Below are positions 45,124-55,212 of a stretch of DNA of 64,000 nucleotides, piece after piece. The first letter of the stretch is position 1. Every line of letters starts with the position of its first letter. Origin of the DNA: Linanthus parryae (taxonomy: Eukaryota > Streptophyta > Magnoliopsida > Ericales > Polemoniaceae). The stretch is taken from the NCBI GenBank assembly GCA_023055425.1, contig JALGPY010000002.1, positions 135,118,427-135,182,426 of the forward strand. Direction: 5' to 3'. A model generated the notes under the pieces. It was given only the letters and a program-made list of their open reading frames with translations, had not been told where the DNA came from and ran no database searches. Position numbers and translations under genes: made by a program.

Positions 45124-46611
45124 TGAAAGTGTGTAATGTAGGTGTAAACAGGTATATAAATACTCTAGAAGTGGGGGGGGGGGGGGGGGGTTGAATAGAG
45201 TATTCTAGCTTTTGCCAAAACACAAGTTTTTGAAACTGAAGTGGATCAAACAGTTAATATCTCAAAGTTTTGAAAAGTATTTGAGAAGCTTAAAGATATA
45301 ACAACAGAGTATAGAGGCTCCAAAGCTCTGAGACTTGGAAAGCTCCAAAGCGTTGAAACTTCCAATATAAACTGTAAGTAAATGCAGCAAAAGTATATAG
45401 CAGGAACACAAAGATTTTGACAGAGTTCAGTCACAGTTGGACCTAGTCTATGCCTGAGGGATCTAATCCCTCCAGGATTCAAACACAACTTCTTATCAAT
45501 CACCCTGATTTAGCCCTAGATCTCAAGCCTAAGTGAGCTACCTTACACTTATACAACTTGTGGTTCCCAACCTATCTAGTTACAGCCTACAACCTGTTGA
45601 AAAAATAAGTTCCTCTTGTTGTTCAATTGAAAAACAAAAATACTAAGTTTAGTGAGGATTTTAGAAATAAAGAATAGATGATAAAAAATTAAGTACAAGA
45701 AGAAGAAATCATAAAAGATAAGCTGTTTAAGCCTAGAAGAGTTCTTCTGAGTTTGAATGATCTTCAGTCTGCTAGAGTTGAATTCCTGAATGATTTGAAG
45801 AGCTGTATGAACTTGATCTTCCCAGTAAGTTGCTCTCCTCAAAACCACGATCTCTGTGTCACTTATAACTCTCTGCAATTCAAATTTAAATAGCTGATCT
45901 CAGTCTGCAACTGTCTTGAGAGAATTCAGGAACAAAATTCCTAAAATATCTCCTATCTGATAAGCTCCTATCAACAGCTTAATTTGAATGCCTTGCTGAT
46001 CTGTTTATGGACGTTGGAGTGTCCAACAAACCTACATATACTCATCAAACAAGATCAAACAAATGACAATATAATCTAGCAAAAAGATCTGGTTAAAACA
46101 GCAACTATCAGTTCATGAGAAAACAATGCTAGAGTTGTCTGCTGACAATATATTCAATCTCATGAGTATATCAAGTAACTAATATAGAAAACCCAATAAT
46201 AGAAAATAATCAGCTTATATAGAGTTCCAATTCTCACAGAATCCACTTGCATACAGGAAGATGATTAGAACTTATCAGTAAAGAGTAACCAAAATATGTC
46301 AAAGCTTTGAAGCTTTGCCTGCTAACTTCACTAGAATGATCATTGGATTTTGAATCCAACTTAGTCCTGCATTGATCAACTTAGAACATAGATTGCTAAA
46401 AGAAATAATATAATTAATCCATATCATAACCAAAACCTGCACAAAAACAATTGGATAATTCAGCACATAGGAACTGCTACAGTAACTCAAAGCCTTGAAG
46501 CTTTGGTACTTAGCAATTTCTTATGCTTGTGTTTATGGCTTTCAACATCAAGGAGCTAAGCTCTCTGTCTGTATATTCACAACATAATGTCCATGAGCTT
46601 CAGACTTATTA
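45124..46611 (-). repeat. full-length reversed SIRE LTR of copy D
   Basis: On the minus strand it begins at 46611 (TAATAAGTCTG, the expected TG changed) and ends ...CACACTTTCA at 45124. It contains the C-tract hairpin (an 18-G run on the plus strand, 45173-45190) and family features such as the GAACCACAAG and CTAGATCTCAAG equivalents. Palindromes here are mostly of the CAAAGCTTTG/CAAAGCCTTGAAG type (near 46300 and 46490). Confidence 0.83.
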
Positions 46612-47001
46612 GTTTAGTAATATCAAAGCATGATATTCCACCACTAGAGTATATAGTGACTTCAAGTCTAAGGATTACAATATCATTAGCACTACGAGAA
46701 GCGATTGTGACTTTGACATGATCTAAAGTATCCTTCCCGTTGTGGGTCAATCCAGTATGACATTACTCCTAATGCATACCCATGTATTAGACTTGATATC
46801 TCCATATCAATCTACCCACATACTAGTCTATAGTTGATCGTCCCATTAATCAATATAATGGACTAGGGATATTTAAGATAAACAACACATTGTATCTAAG
46901 GAATTCATTATATTAAATATCACAATAAATAATAAATGAATGTTCTAGCCAAACATTGTTCATACTAAATATAGATTGCCTATAGGGCACCTATTCCAAC
47001 A
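46612..47001 (-). repeat. 3' LTR of copy E, proximal part
   Basis: On the minus strand this begins TGTTGGAATAGGTGCCCTAT at 47001 and continues until copy D at 46611. It starts (plus strand) with GTTTA, the right candidate target duplication. Confidence 0.88.
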
Positions 47002-47010
47002 GTCTCCCAC
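47002..47010 (-). other. polypurine tract of copy E
   Basis: GTGGGAGAC on the minus strand directly before the 3' LTR, as in copy B. Confidence 0.78.
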
Positions 47011-47015
47011 TTGCA

Positions 47016-50000
47016 CTAGAGCCAATCTGGCGCATCTCGTATGCCTATAGATCTAGTGTGCCCTTCATTCTTTCTCTGCGCAAGTGGCTCTGAGAGCGGA
47101 TCTGAAAGATTGTCATCCGTTGGAATCTTGCACATCTTCACATCTCCTCTATCGATCATATCACGAATAAGATGGAATCTCCTAAGTACATGCTTCGATT
47201 TCTGGTGTGATCTTGGTTCCTTGGCTTGTGCGATCGCTCCAGAGTTGTCATAATACAACGTCATGGGATCCACGATGCTAGGGACCACACCGATTAGTGA
47301 TAAACTTCTTCATCCAAACTGCCTCCTTTGCTGCTTCCGCAGCAACAATGTACTCAGCTTCAGTTGTAGAATCGGAAACTATCTCTTGCTTGGAACTCTT
47401 CCAGCTCATAACTCCTCCATTCAGGCAGAACACATACCCCGACTGCGATCTATAGTCATCCTTGTCGGTTTGGAAGCTTGCATCAGTGTAACCAATTACA
47501 TTGAGCTCTTCCTCACCTCCAAATATCTAGAGCGCATCCTCAGTTATTCTCAAGTACATTAGGATGTTCTTGACATCAATCAAGTGACTCTCACCTGGAT
47601 TAGACTGATATCTGTTTACCATACTCAATGTGTATGATACATCTGGTCTAGTACACAACATGGCGTACATGATGGATCCTATGGAAGAAGCATAGGATAT
47701 CCTACTCATGCGGTCCTTCTAATTCTCATTGGAAGGACAATCAATCTTAGAGAGAGTGACTCCATGCGACATGGGCAAGAATCACTTCTTGGAATCTTGC
47801 ATGTTGAACTGTTTCAACACCTTGTCGATAAATGTACTTTGGCTTAGGCCGATCAGCTTTCTAGATCTATCCCTATAGATCTTGATACCAAGTATATAAG
47901 ATGCATCCCCTAAGTCCTTCATTGTGAAACACTTTCCTAGCCAACCTTTAACAGATTGCAAAGTAGGAATGTCATTTGCAATGAGTAGTATGTCATCCAC
48001 ATACAATACCAGAAACACAAACAGAGATCCCACTAACCTTCTTGTAAACACAGGGCTCATCTTCGTTCTTGATGAAGTCAAACTCTTTGACTGCGTCATC
48101 AAAACGTCGATTCCAACTCCTAGAAGCTTTCTTCAATCCATAAATGGACCATTGCGGTTTAAAGACTTCATTGGCATTCTCTGGATCCTCAAAACCCTCC
48201 GGTTGTGTAATGTACACATCCTCGAGGAGGTTCCCATAAAGGAACGCTGTTTTGAAATCCATCTGCCAAATCTCATAGTCATAGTAGGATGCAATAGCAA
48301 GTAGGATTCGAATGGATTTAGTCATAGCGACTGGGGAAAAGGTCTCATCATAGTCAATACCATGAATCTGTTTATAACCTTTAGCCACCAATCGCCCTTT
48401 GTAGGCAACTACCTTACCATCCATTTCAGTTTTCTTCTTGAAGACCCACTTGCACCCTATGGGCCGAGCCCCTTCAGGTGGTTCCACCAAAGTCCATACT
48501 TTGTTGGTATACATGGATTCCATTTTGAATCTCATGGCTTCTAGCCACTTCTTGGATTCTTGGCCTTTCATGGCCTCCTCATAGGTAGCAGGCTCATCAT
48601 TCATGAGCGGTATGTCATTGGGCTCAGTCACGAGAAGTATGTTTCTCTCTGGCTCATGACGTACACCGTCCTACGGAGTTCCTGTGTTACCTGAACAGGT
48701 TCTTCCACAACATTTTGCGGTTCCTGTTAATGCTCCATCCTCGGTTCAGTGACTTTGTGGTTCTTGAATTTCTTCAAGTTATACAGTCCTTCCACTTGCT
48801 TCTTTTGAGACAAGCTCTCTTTCTAACACGCCGGTCCGAGCTACAAACACTTTGTTCTCGGTTGGATTGTATAAATAATATCATTTCGTTTCCTTAGGAT
48901 ATCCTCCAAATTTACACTTATCCGCTTTGGGTCCGAGCTTGTCTGTTTGTAAACGCTTTACATAGACATCGCAACCCCAAACCTTCATACACGACACTAT
49001 GGGGCGCCTCCCAGTCCATATCTCATATGGTGTCTTCATGACTGATTTGGATGGAACACGGTTAGTGGTGAAAGCTGCAGTCAATAGAGCATGTCCCCAA
49101 AATGATATCGGAAGATTCGTTTGACACATCATAGATCGCACCATATCCAATAGTGTGCGATTCCTCCTTTCAGACATGCCATTCCACTATGGCGTTTCGG
49201 GTGGAGTGAGTTTGGATACTATCCCACACTCTCTAAGATATCCGTCAAAATCTTGGCTCAAGTATTCTCCTCCACGATCCGATGGCAAAGCCTTAATACT
49301 TTTACCAAGTTGCTTCTCTAATTCATTCTTGAATTCCTTAATAATTCAAAGGATTCGGATTTGGCATTCATAAGGTATACAAATCCATATCTACTGAAGT
49401 CATCAGTGAACGTAATGAATTAGGTGTAACAACCTCTGGAAGGCATGGGAAACGGCCCACATACATCAGTATGTATGAGTGCGAGTAACTCACTAGTCCT
49501 CTCACCTTTCATATTGAAAGGGGACATTGTCATTTTTCACAACAAACAAGACTCACATGTCTCATATGATACCAAATCAAATGATTCTAGAAATCCATCC
49601 TTATGGAGTCCAGATATGCGTTTCTCGTTTATATGGCCTAAACGAGAGTGCCATAGATATGTAGGATTTAAATCATTAGTTTTAATCCTTTTAGTATTTA
49701 TGTTATAGATGGAATTATTTACATCAAGGATATAATCCATTAGTCAAATGCGCCCTACATTAGTGAATACTTTCAAAATAAATGGAGCAACACTTGTCCT
49801 TTATTGAAATAGAAAAACCCTTCTCGTCCAAACAAGAAACGGAAATAATGTTTCTACTCATAGCAGGCACATAATAGAAATTGTCTAACTCTAGAATAAG
49901 TCCAGAAGGCAAAGATAGCTCATTCACACCTATAGCTAATGCGGGAACTCTTGCTCCATTCAGGACGTGCAAATCTATCTCTCTTTTAGCTAATATTCTA

Positions 50001-50110
50001 CTTTTTTTCAAATCCTGCACATTTCGACAAATGTGAGATCCACATCCAGTATCCAATACCCAAGATGAAGCAATAGATAGTTTGACGTCTATAACAAAAA
50101 TACCTGGTGG
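47016..50110 (-). pseudogene. pol: copy E pol, broken
   Basis: In minus order: protease (SWVLDTGCGSHIC, near 50053), integrase finger (HSRLGHINEKR, near 49650), integrase core and tail (NRTLLDMVRSM, from 49177), RT (48631 to about 47780) and RNase H (47288-47016). The RT box YVDDILL is intact (about 48000), but frameshifts near 48050 and 47750 and several stops (for example near 47527 and 49740) break the frame. The final motif DAPDWL and TAG match copy B. Confidence 0.86.
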
Positions 50111-50939
50111 TGGTGGAATCACTATTCCAAGTTTTTTATGCTCCAGGTACTTGGGGAAATTCCTCCTCCAGTGACCCGGCTGGCTATAGTAGTGGCAATC
50201 ACCTTTAGCCATGCCCCCACTAGGCTTTAGGGCTTCCTTGGACTCTGCAACTTTCTTGCGCTTTCATTTAGAAGTAGGGGCAACTCCCTTGCCCTTCCTT
50301 TTATTCACCATCATTATGGCCTTGCCCATTCCTTTATTGATGCTTTCTTCAGCTGTCCTTAGCATGTTCAGCAAGTCCGGCAGAGCTTTACTAATCTCAT
50401 TCATGTTATAGTTCACGATGAACTGGTTATAACCATCTGGCAACAATTTCAAGACAAGATCAGTTGCCAACTCTTGGCCGAGTGGGAACCCAACCTTGTG
50501 CGGTTCTCTATGTATCCGATCATTCGGAGAACATCAGGTCCAACTGGGTTCCCTTCTGCGAGATTGCTCTTGAACAGTGACTGTAAACTTCATACCGCTC
50601 ATGCCTTGCCTGTTCTTAAAACAATTGTTTCAAGTGTTCGATCATATCGTAGACTTCCATGTTCTCATGCTGTTTCTGAAGCTCCGAGGTCATGGTGCAA
50701 AGCATAAGACAAGTCACATCATTAGGATCATCCACGTGTTTCTGATGTACTCTCACAGTGGCTAGAACAGACTCATCCTGGGGTGGTTCTGGTATTGGAT
50801 TGTCTAAGACGTACAATTTATTTTCTTTATTAAGGACGATCCTTAAGTTTATGTACCAGTTAAGAAAATTTGTTGCAGACAACTTGTCCTTCTCAAGGAC
50901 AGATCGCAGGGATGAAGTCGATGCGTGATTGTTTGCCAT
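50111..50939 (-). pseudogene. gag: copy E gag, broken
   Basis: ATG at 50939 (MANNHASTSSLRSVLEKDKLS). It is collinear with copy B gag and frameshifted near 50620 and 50260. The knuckle CHYYSQPGHWRRNF lacks the second and last Cys. The last-position Phe is shared with copy B, so it was probably already present in their common ancestor. Confidence 0.84.
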
Positions 50940-52450
50940 TGGAATTCTACAAAAACGAGAAATGTGCAATTTTAGTATTTTGAACAGGTTAACTATATTC
51001 AACAATGGATAGATCATTAAATATAGCCCCCACTATTTTCTCGAATTAATAGCCCTCACCATTAATGCGGAAAATATCATATATATTTTCTAGTGAGTCC
51101 AATATCCATATTTCACTTCTTCATGAGCTTGCTTTGGCAAGTCACCCAAGAATTGGTTATTTAGGTAGGAACTCTTCCAATTGCATCCCATACAAATCTT
51201 GGGCCAATTAGGTGAATACTTTCTTATTCTTTATCCGTTAGATAACACCTAATTGTCATTCCTCTAGGCTCATCAGTCCAATTGAATTTGCCCAGTTGCG
51301 TTCAACCTCTTGCTTCAACAATCACACATTACTTGCTTGTGTCGCCGCAACATACCAAGGTGAATTAAAACGCCTTGCTTTGGTAAGCCCGAATTTAATG
51401 AACCTTGATCATGAAGGGTGTTTAGTCAAGAGAAGGCAAAACGCAATATTTCCATTGAGGGATTTAATTGTCATTATCTAATTGTTTGGTTGATCTCATC
51501 AACACGATCTACTTATTTGGATTGGGAAATCCACAATAAAAGATTAAACTTATTTATTATTATCTTGTTAACGTTTTGCTTGTATCACCCATAAACACAA
51601 ATAAATAACAAGACATAAATAATAAACATCCACAAAAGAAAAATTAATGTGGCATGGATTTGGCCCCTAGACTAAGATATTACCAAGCCAATGATAATAT
51701 CTATATGCCCTAAAGTGACAAGCTTATATCCATGTGCTTCACCATAGCCGCTCGCCTAGGATGGGATTCCTCATCGTCGTTGTGGCTTCTTGGTCCTCCG
51801 GTCTTCTTCTCCATGCTCTCCACTATCATCTAAATATTCTAATTCTAGCCTAACATCTAGAATAAATAAATAAATAAAACCTCACATGTTGAGAAGATGA
51901 TCAGCTCGCAGGCCCTAAAATTAACAAACTATTACATTAATTTAATCAACTTGCAGGCCGTAAACCAAAACACAAAAATTAAACATCCACAACCAAGGCC
52001 ATATCCATCCACCATGCAACAAAGCACATAATACAGTTAAAACCAATTTTTAACGTGCTTGTTCAACTTTATTTTGAAATTAGGCAACTCGGGTCAAAAT
52101 AGTCCAAGGAGTCCACCATTCACCATGGCCGAACCACCCAAGGACCAAGGCAAGGCCTTGGGGCGGTCGACAAAGCCTCACGCGCGGCTAGGCCGCACGC
52201 TAGGCCGACCCAACCCCTTGGACGAGCCCTAGCTTGGGTGGCAAGGCAAGGAGGGCGGTCCCCATAGGGGCCGAACCTCCCATGGAATTGTTTCCAAATA
52301 AAACTCCTTGCCTTGTTGCCCAAGCTTAGTTGTTTCCAAGTTTGAAAAACCCCTTTTTCAAGCTTGTGCCCGAACCCTAGTTCCTAGATCCAAAATTATT
52401 CACATCCTATGTAAGGTCACAAGTTTCATGGACTTGAATACTAATTAATC
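50940..52450 (-). other. untranslated leader of copy E
   Basis: Related to the copy B leader (for example the GGTTATTTAGGTAGGAA stretch near 51155 and the GC-rich patch 52120-52290). No coding frame is supported. It ends near 52450, short of the primer site. Confidence 0.7.
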
Positions 52451-52453
52451 TCA

Positions 52454-53707
52454 AGTTCTTGAACCAGTTTTCAAAGCCTTGATTCAGGTTTCACAGGCAG
52501 AGCTATTTCAAGGCCTTGGACCAGGATTCAAAGCCTTGAAACTGTCTGACCTGTATGCATGTTCTAAGGGGGAGTTTTTCTGAACTCTTCTTATTTGATT
52601 TTTTTCTCTCTCACACCTATGATTGATCTGCTATTATTTGACGATGAAAGAAAAAAGTTTTGATATATCTAACACCATTTAATCCATCTGTTTGACTCAG
52701 TTTTGCAGGGAAATATTATTTCCTAGTTTGCAGGATTAGTTTCCTAGACTGATTTTTGTAGGATAGGAAACTTGGAGAGAAGATGATTATGTGATGAATC
52801 AGACACTCTTGATAGATTCTCAGATTGTTTAAAGACAAGATCATATCAATATCTCAGAATATCATGATAAACTATCCGTTGGAGAAGGCTGTTAAGAAAG
52901 TCAAAGTTGTTGCCTACAAAATAGGAAGGTTGTTGCTGAAAATCTGGGAAGATTTGCAGAACTTCTGATCAGTATAAATGGAGCTCATTTTGAATCAACA
53001 AAACACAACACTCAACAAACAAAAAGAGATACACATTTTCAGGATTGAAAAGCATCAAAAAAGTTCATCATTCTCACAATCCATCTCACAGAAGATCACT
53101 GCATTCTTCACTGCAGTTATAATAATTCAGTGTTCTTCTGTCTTGTGCTTTATTTGTGGATCATTCTTGTACTACATCTATATTTAATTCTCAAGGATTT
53201 TTCAAGGTGAACAATAGAGAATTCTTATTTAATTAGTTAGCTAGAGCAGGAACTAGATAGGTTAGAGAGAACCACAAGCTGTAACAGAGTAAGGCAAATC
53301 TCTGTGCTTGAGATCTAGGGCTTAGCTTTTGATTAATAATAATTGAGTTGAAATTCCTATAGGGAGAAGATCCCTGAGGTAGAGACGTAGGTTCAAGTGG
53401 ACTGAACACTATAATACCTGTGTATCATGCATTTACAGTTTCATTTGCATACTTAGTTTTGCAGCATACAAACTAGTCTGTTTTCAGGAGTTTGAAATTC
53501 TTTTCAAGGCTTTGAAAGAGAAGTTGTCTGCTTTATTACAAACTATATTTCATTACAAAGGCTTGAAATTTTTTCAAGGCCTTGAACTCTCTTGCTCTTT
53601 AACTGAAACTCTTCTCTTCTACAAGTCTTGCAAAAAGTTGGCATACTGTATTCACCCCCCCTTCTAGAGTATATGTGCTGCATTTGTACCTGCATACTCC
53701 CCTTTCA
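52454..53707 (+). repeat. 5' LTR of SIRE copy F
   Basis: 1254 bp, closest to the copy C LTR, ending TCCCCTTTCA. It contains TATAAAT at 52973-52979, palindromes near both ends and the C-tract hairpin near 53643-53675. Confidence 0.88.
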
Positions 53708-55212
53708 ATTTGTATCAGAGTTTGTATCACTGTATAAGATTCAACATCTACCTTAGAAAATATGATTTATTCAAGATGAATTCAGATGAGTGCATCAGAC
53801 AAATGTTCAAAAGGTTTACAGACATTGTCAATAACCTTGATTCACTGGGAAAGCATATTTCCAATTAAGATAAGGTGAGGAAGATTCTGAGAAGTCTTCC
53901 AAAGACAAAATGGGAACCAAAGACTACAGCAATTGAGGAAGCTCAAGATCTATCATCTCTCCAACTTGATGACCTACAAGGGAAGCTTCTGACACATGAA
54001 ATATCCATGAATGAAGATGATGGAGAACTACCAGAAGGTGTCAGGAACCTAGCACTCATGGCCAAAGAGAATGAGAAAATTCAAATCCTTGAAGCTGAAG
54101 ATGATGAGGATGAAGATCCATTTCCTTTGATTTATAAAGCCTTTACTAAGATCCTCAAGATGAAGAAAAACTTTGGAAACAAAGACTTCAACAGAGAAAG
54201 ACACAAATCATCCAGTCGAAAGGACTATAAAGGTAAGTCTTATTCACAAAATAAATCAGAAGTCATGAACTGCTTTGAATGTGGTGATGCAGGACACTTG
54301 ATAAGAGAATGTCCACACAAGAAAAGCAAGAATTTTCAGAAGAAAGACCATGATAGGAGAAAGAAAGCTGTGATAGCTTCATGGAGTGATTCAGATAGCT
54401 CAAGTGACTCTGAATCTAAATAGAAACATGCCAACCTATTCTTAATGGCCAAGCATGATGAAAGTTGTGAAAAGAACATTAAGGTAATGGTAAACTGCTT
54501 GATTTCAAAACCAAAATAAGCTCTTTCAAATTATATTAGAACAATGCTTTTAAATGAAGAAGACTATCTGAAAGAGATTAGAGTTTTGAAAGAAAAATTT
54601 CATGAGCAAGAAAAAGAGAATTTACAACTTGTTTGTCTAAATCAGAATCTTGAAATCTCTCAGAAGAAAACTGACAGTGATTTCAAGGCCTTGAAAACCA
54701 GTTTCAAAGCCTTGAAAACACAAGTCAAGGAAGTAGTCACTGAGAACTCTTTATAGAGTGATAGCCTTGTTAATCTAAGACATCAAGTTGATGAATTAGA
54801 TAAACAAAAGACTACTCTTGCTAAGAAACTTCAAGAATCTAAATTAGTCAAAGTCAAGCTTGAAGGCTCAGAACACAAGTTGAACTTAATTCTTGGAGAA
54901 AGTTCAAAGTCTGTTCACAAAACTGGTATTGGATACAATCCAAATTTTCCAAGAAAGAACAACACCATATTTGTGAAGGCTAGAAACAAAACCTCTCATC
55001 AATGTCTTTTGTGCAATAAAATTGGTCATATGAAGATGACTTGTTCTTTCAGAAGAAGAGACCCTCACATAATGAGGAACACATTCTCATTTCAACTCAA
55101 AGGACAAGTCAGACAGATTTGGGTTTCTAAACGGGTCAGACCACCTAACATGGTTGATCCTGAGTATGAGTCCAAATTCCACACTTGGTCTAACAGCTGG
55201 GTAAGGCAGTGA
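53708..55212 (+). pseudogene. gag: SIRE copy F gag, N-terminus missing and broken
   Basis: After a degenerate primer site (ATTTGTATCAGAG), the sequence passes directly to NIYLRKYDLFKMN, skipping about 130 residues present in A and D. Stops: TAA 53866-53868, TAG 54421-54423, TAA 54517-54519, TAG 54754-54756. Both knuckles look intact (CFECGDAGHLIREC and CLLCNKIGHMKMTC). Between them lie a perfect TTTCAAGGCCTTGAAA (54681-54696) and TTTCAAAGCCTTGAAA (54702-54717), encoding the two FKALK repeats. Confidence 0.86.

Larger units (their letters stand above)
37233..46611 (+). mobile_element. SIRE copy D, interior inverted relative to its termini
   Basis: Primer site, gag, pol, third ORF and polypurine tract read on the plus strand. 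The outer ends belong to a minus-strand insertion: the left edge begins with the reversed LTR end (TGAAAGTG), and the right edge is the start of a full reversed LTR (45124-46611). GTTTG/GTTTA flank it at 37228-37232 and 46612-46616. It lies within the 3' LTR of copy E, whose alignment to copy B closes exactly across it. See the findings for the mechanism question. Confidence 0.82.
36218..52450 (-). mobile_element. Tork/Angela-like Ty1/copia element, copy E, split by copy D
   Basis: A relative of copy B in minus orientation: leader (52450 to 50940), gag, pol, polypurine tract, 3' LTR. The 3' LTR is in two parts (47001-46612 and 37232-36218) because SIRE copy D lies inside it. The 5' LTR and primer site are absent at the right end, where sequence passes into the truncated LTR of copy F. 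It sits against the Tat-like LTR at 36217/36218. Confidence 0.88.

Noticed and set aside
52120..52323. GC-rich minus-strand frame in the copy E leader
   Set aside because: Located in an untranslated leader; the equivalent stretch of copy B (about 19370-19490) does not encode the same peptide.
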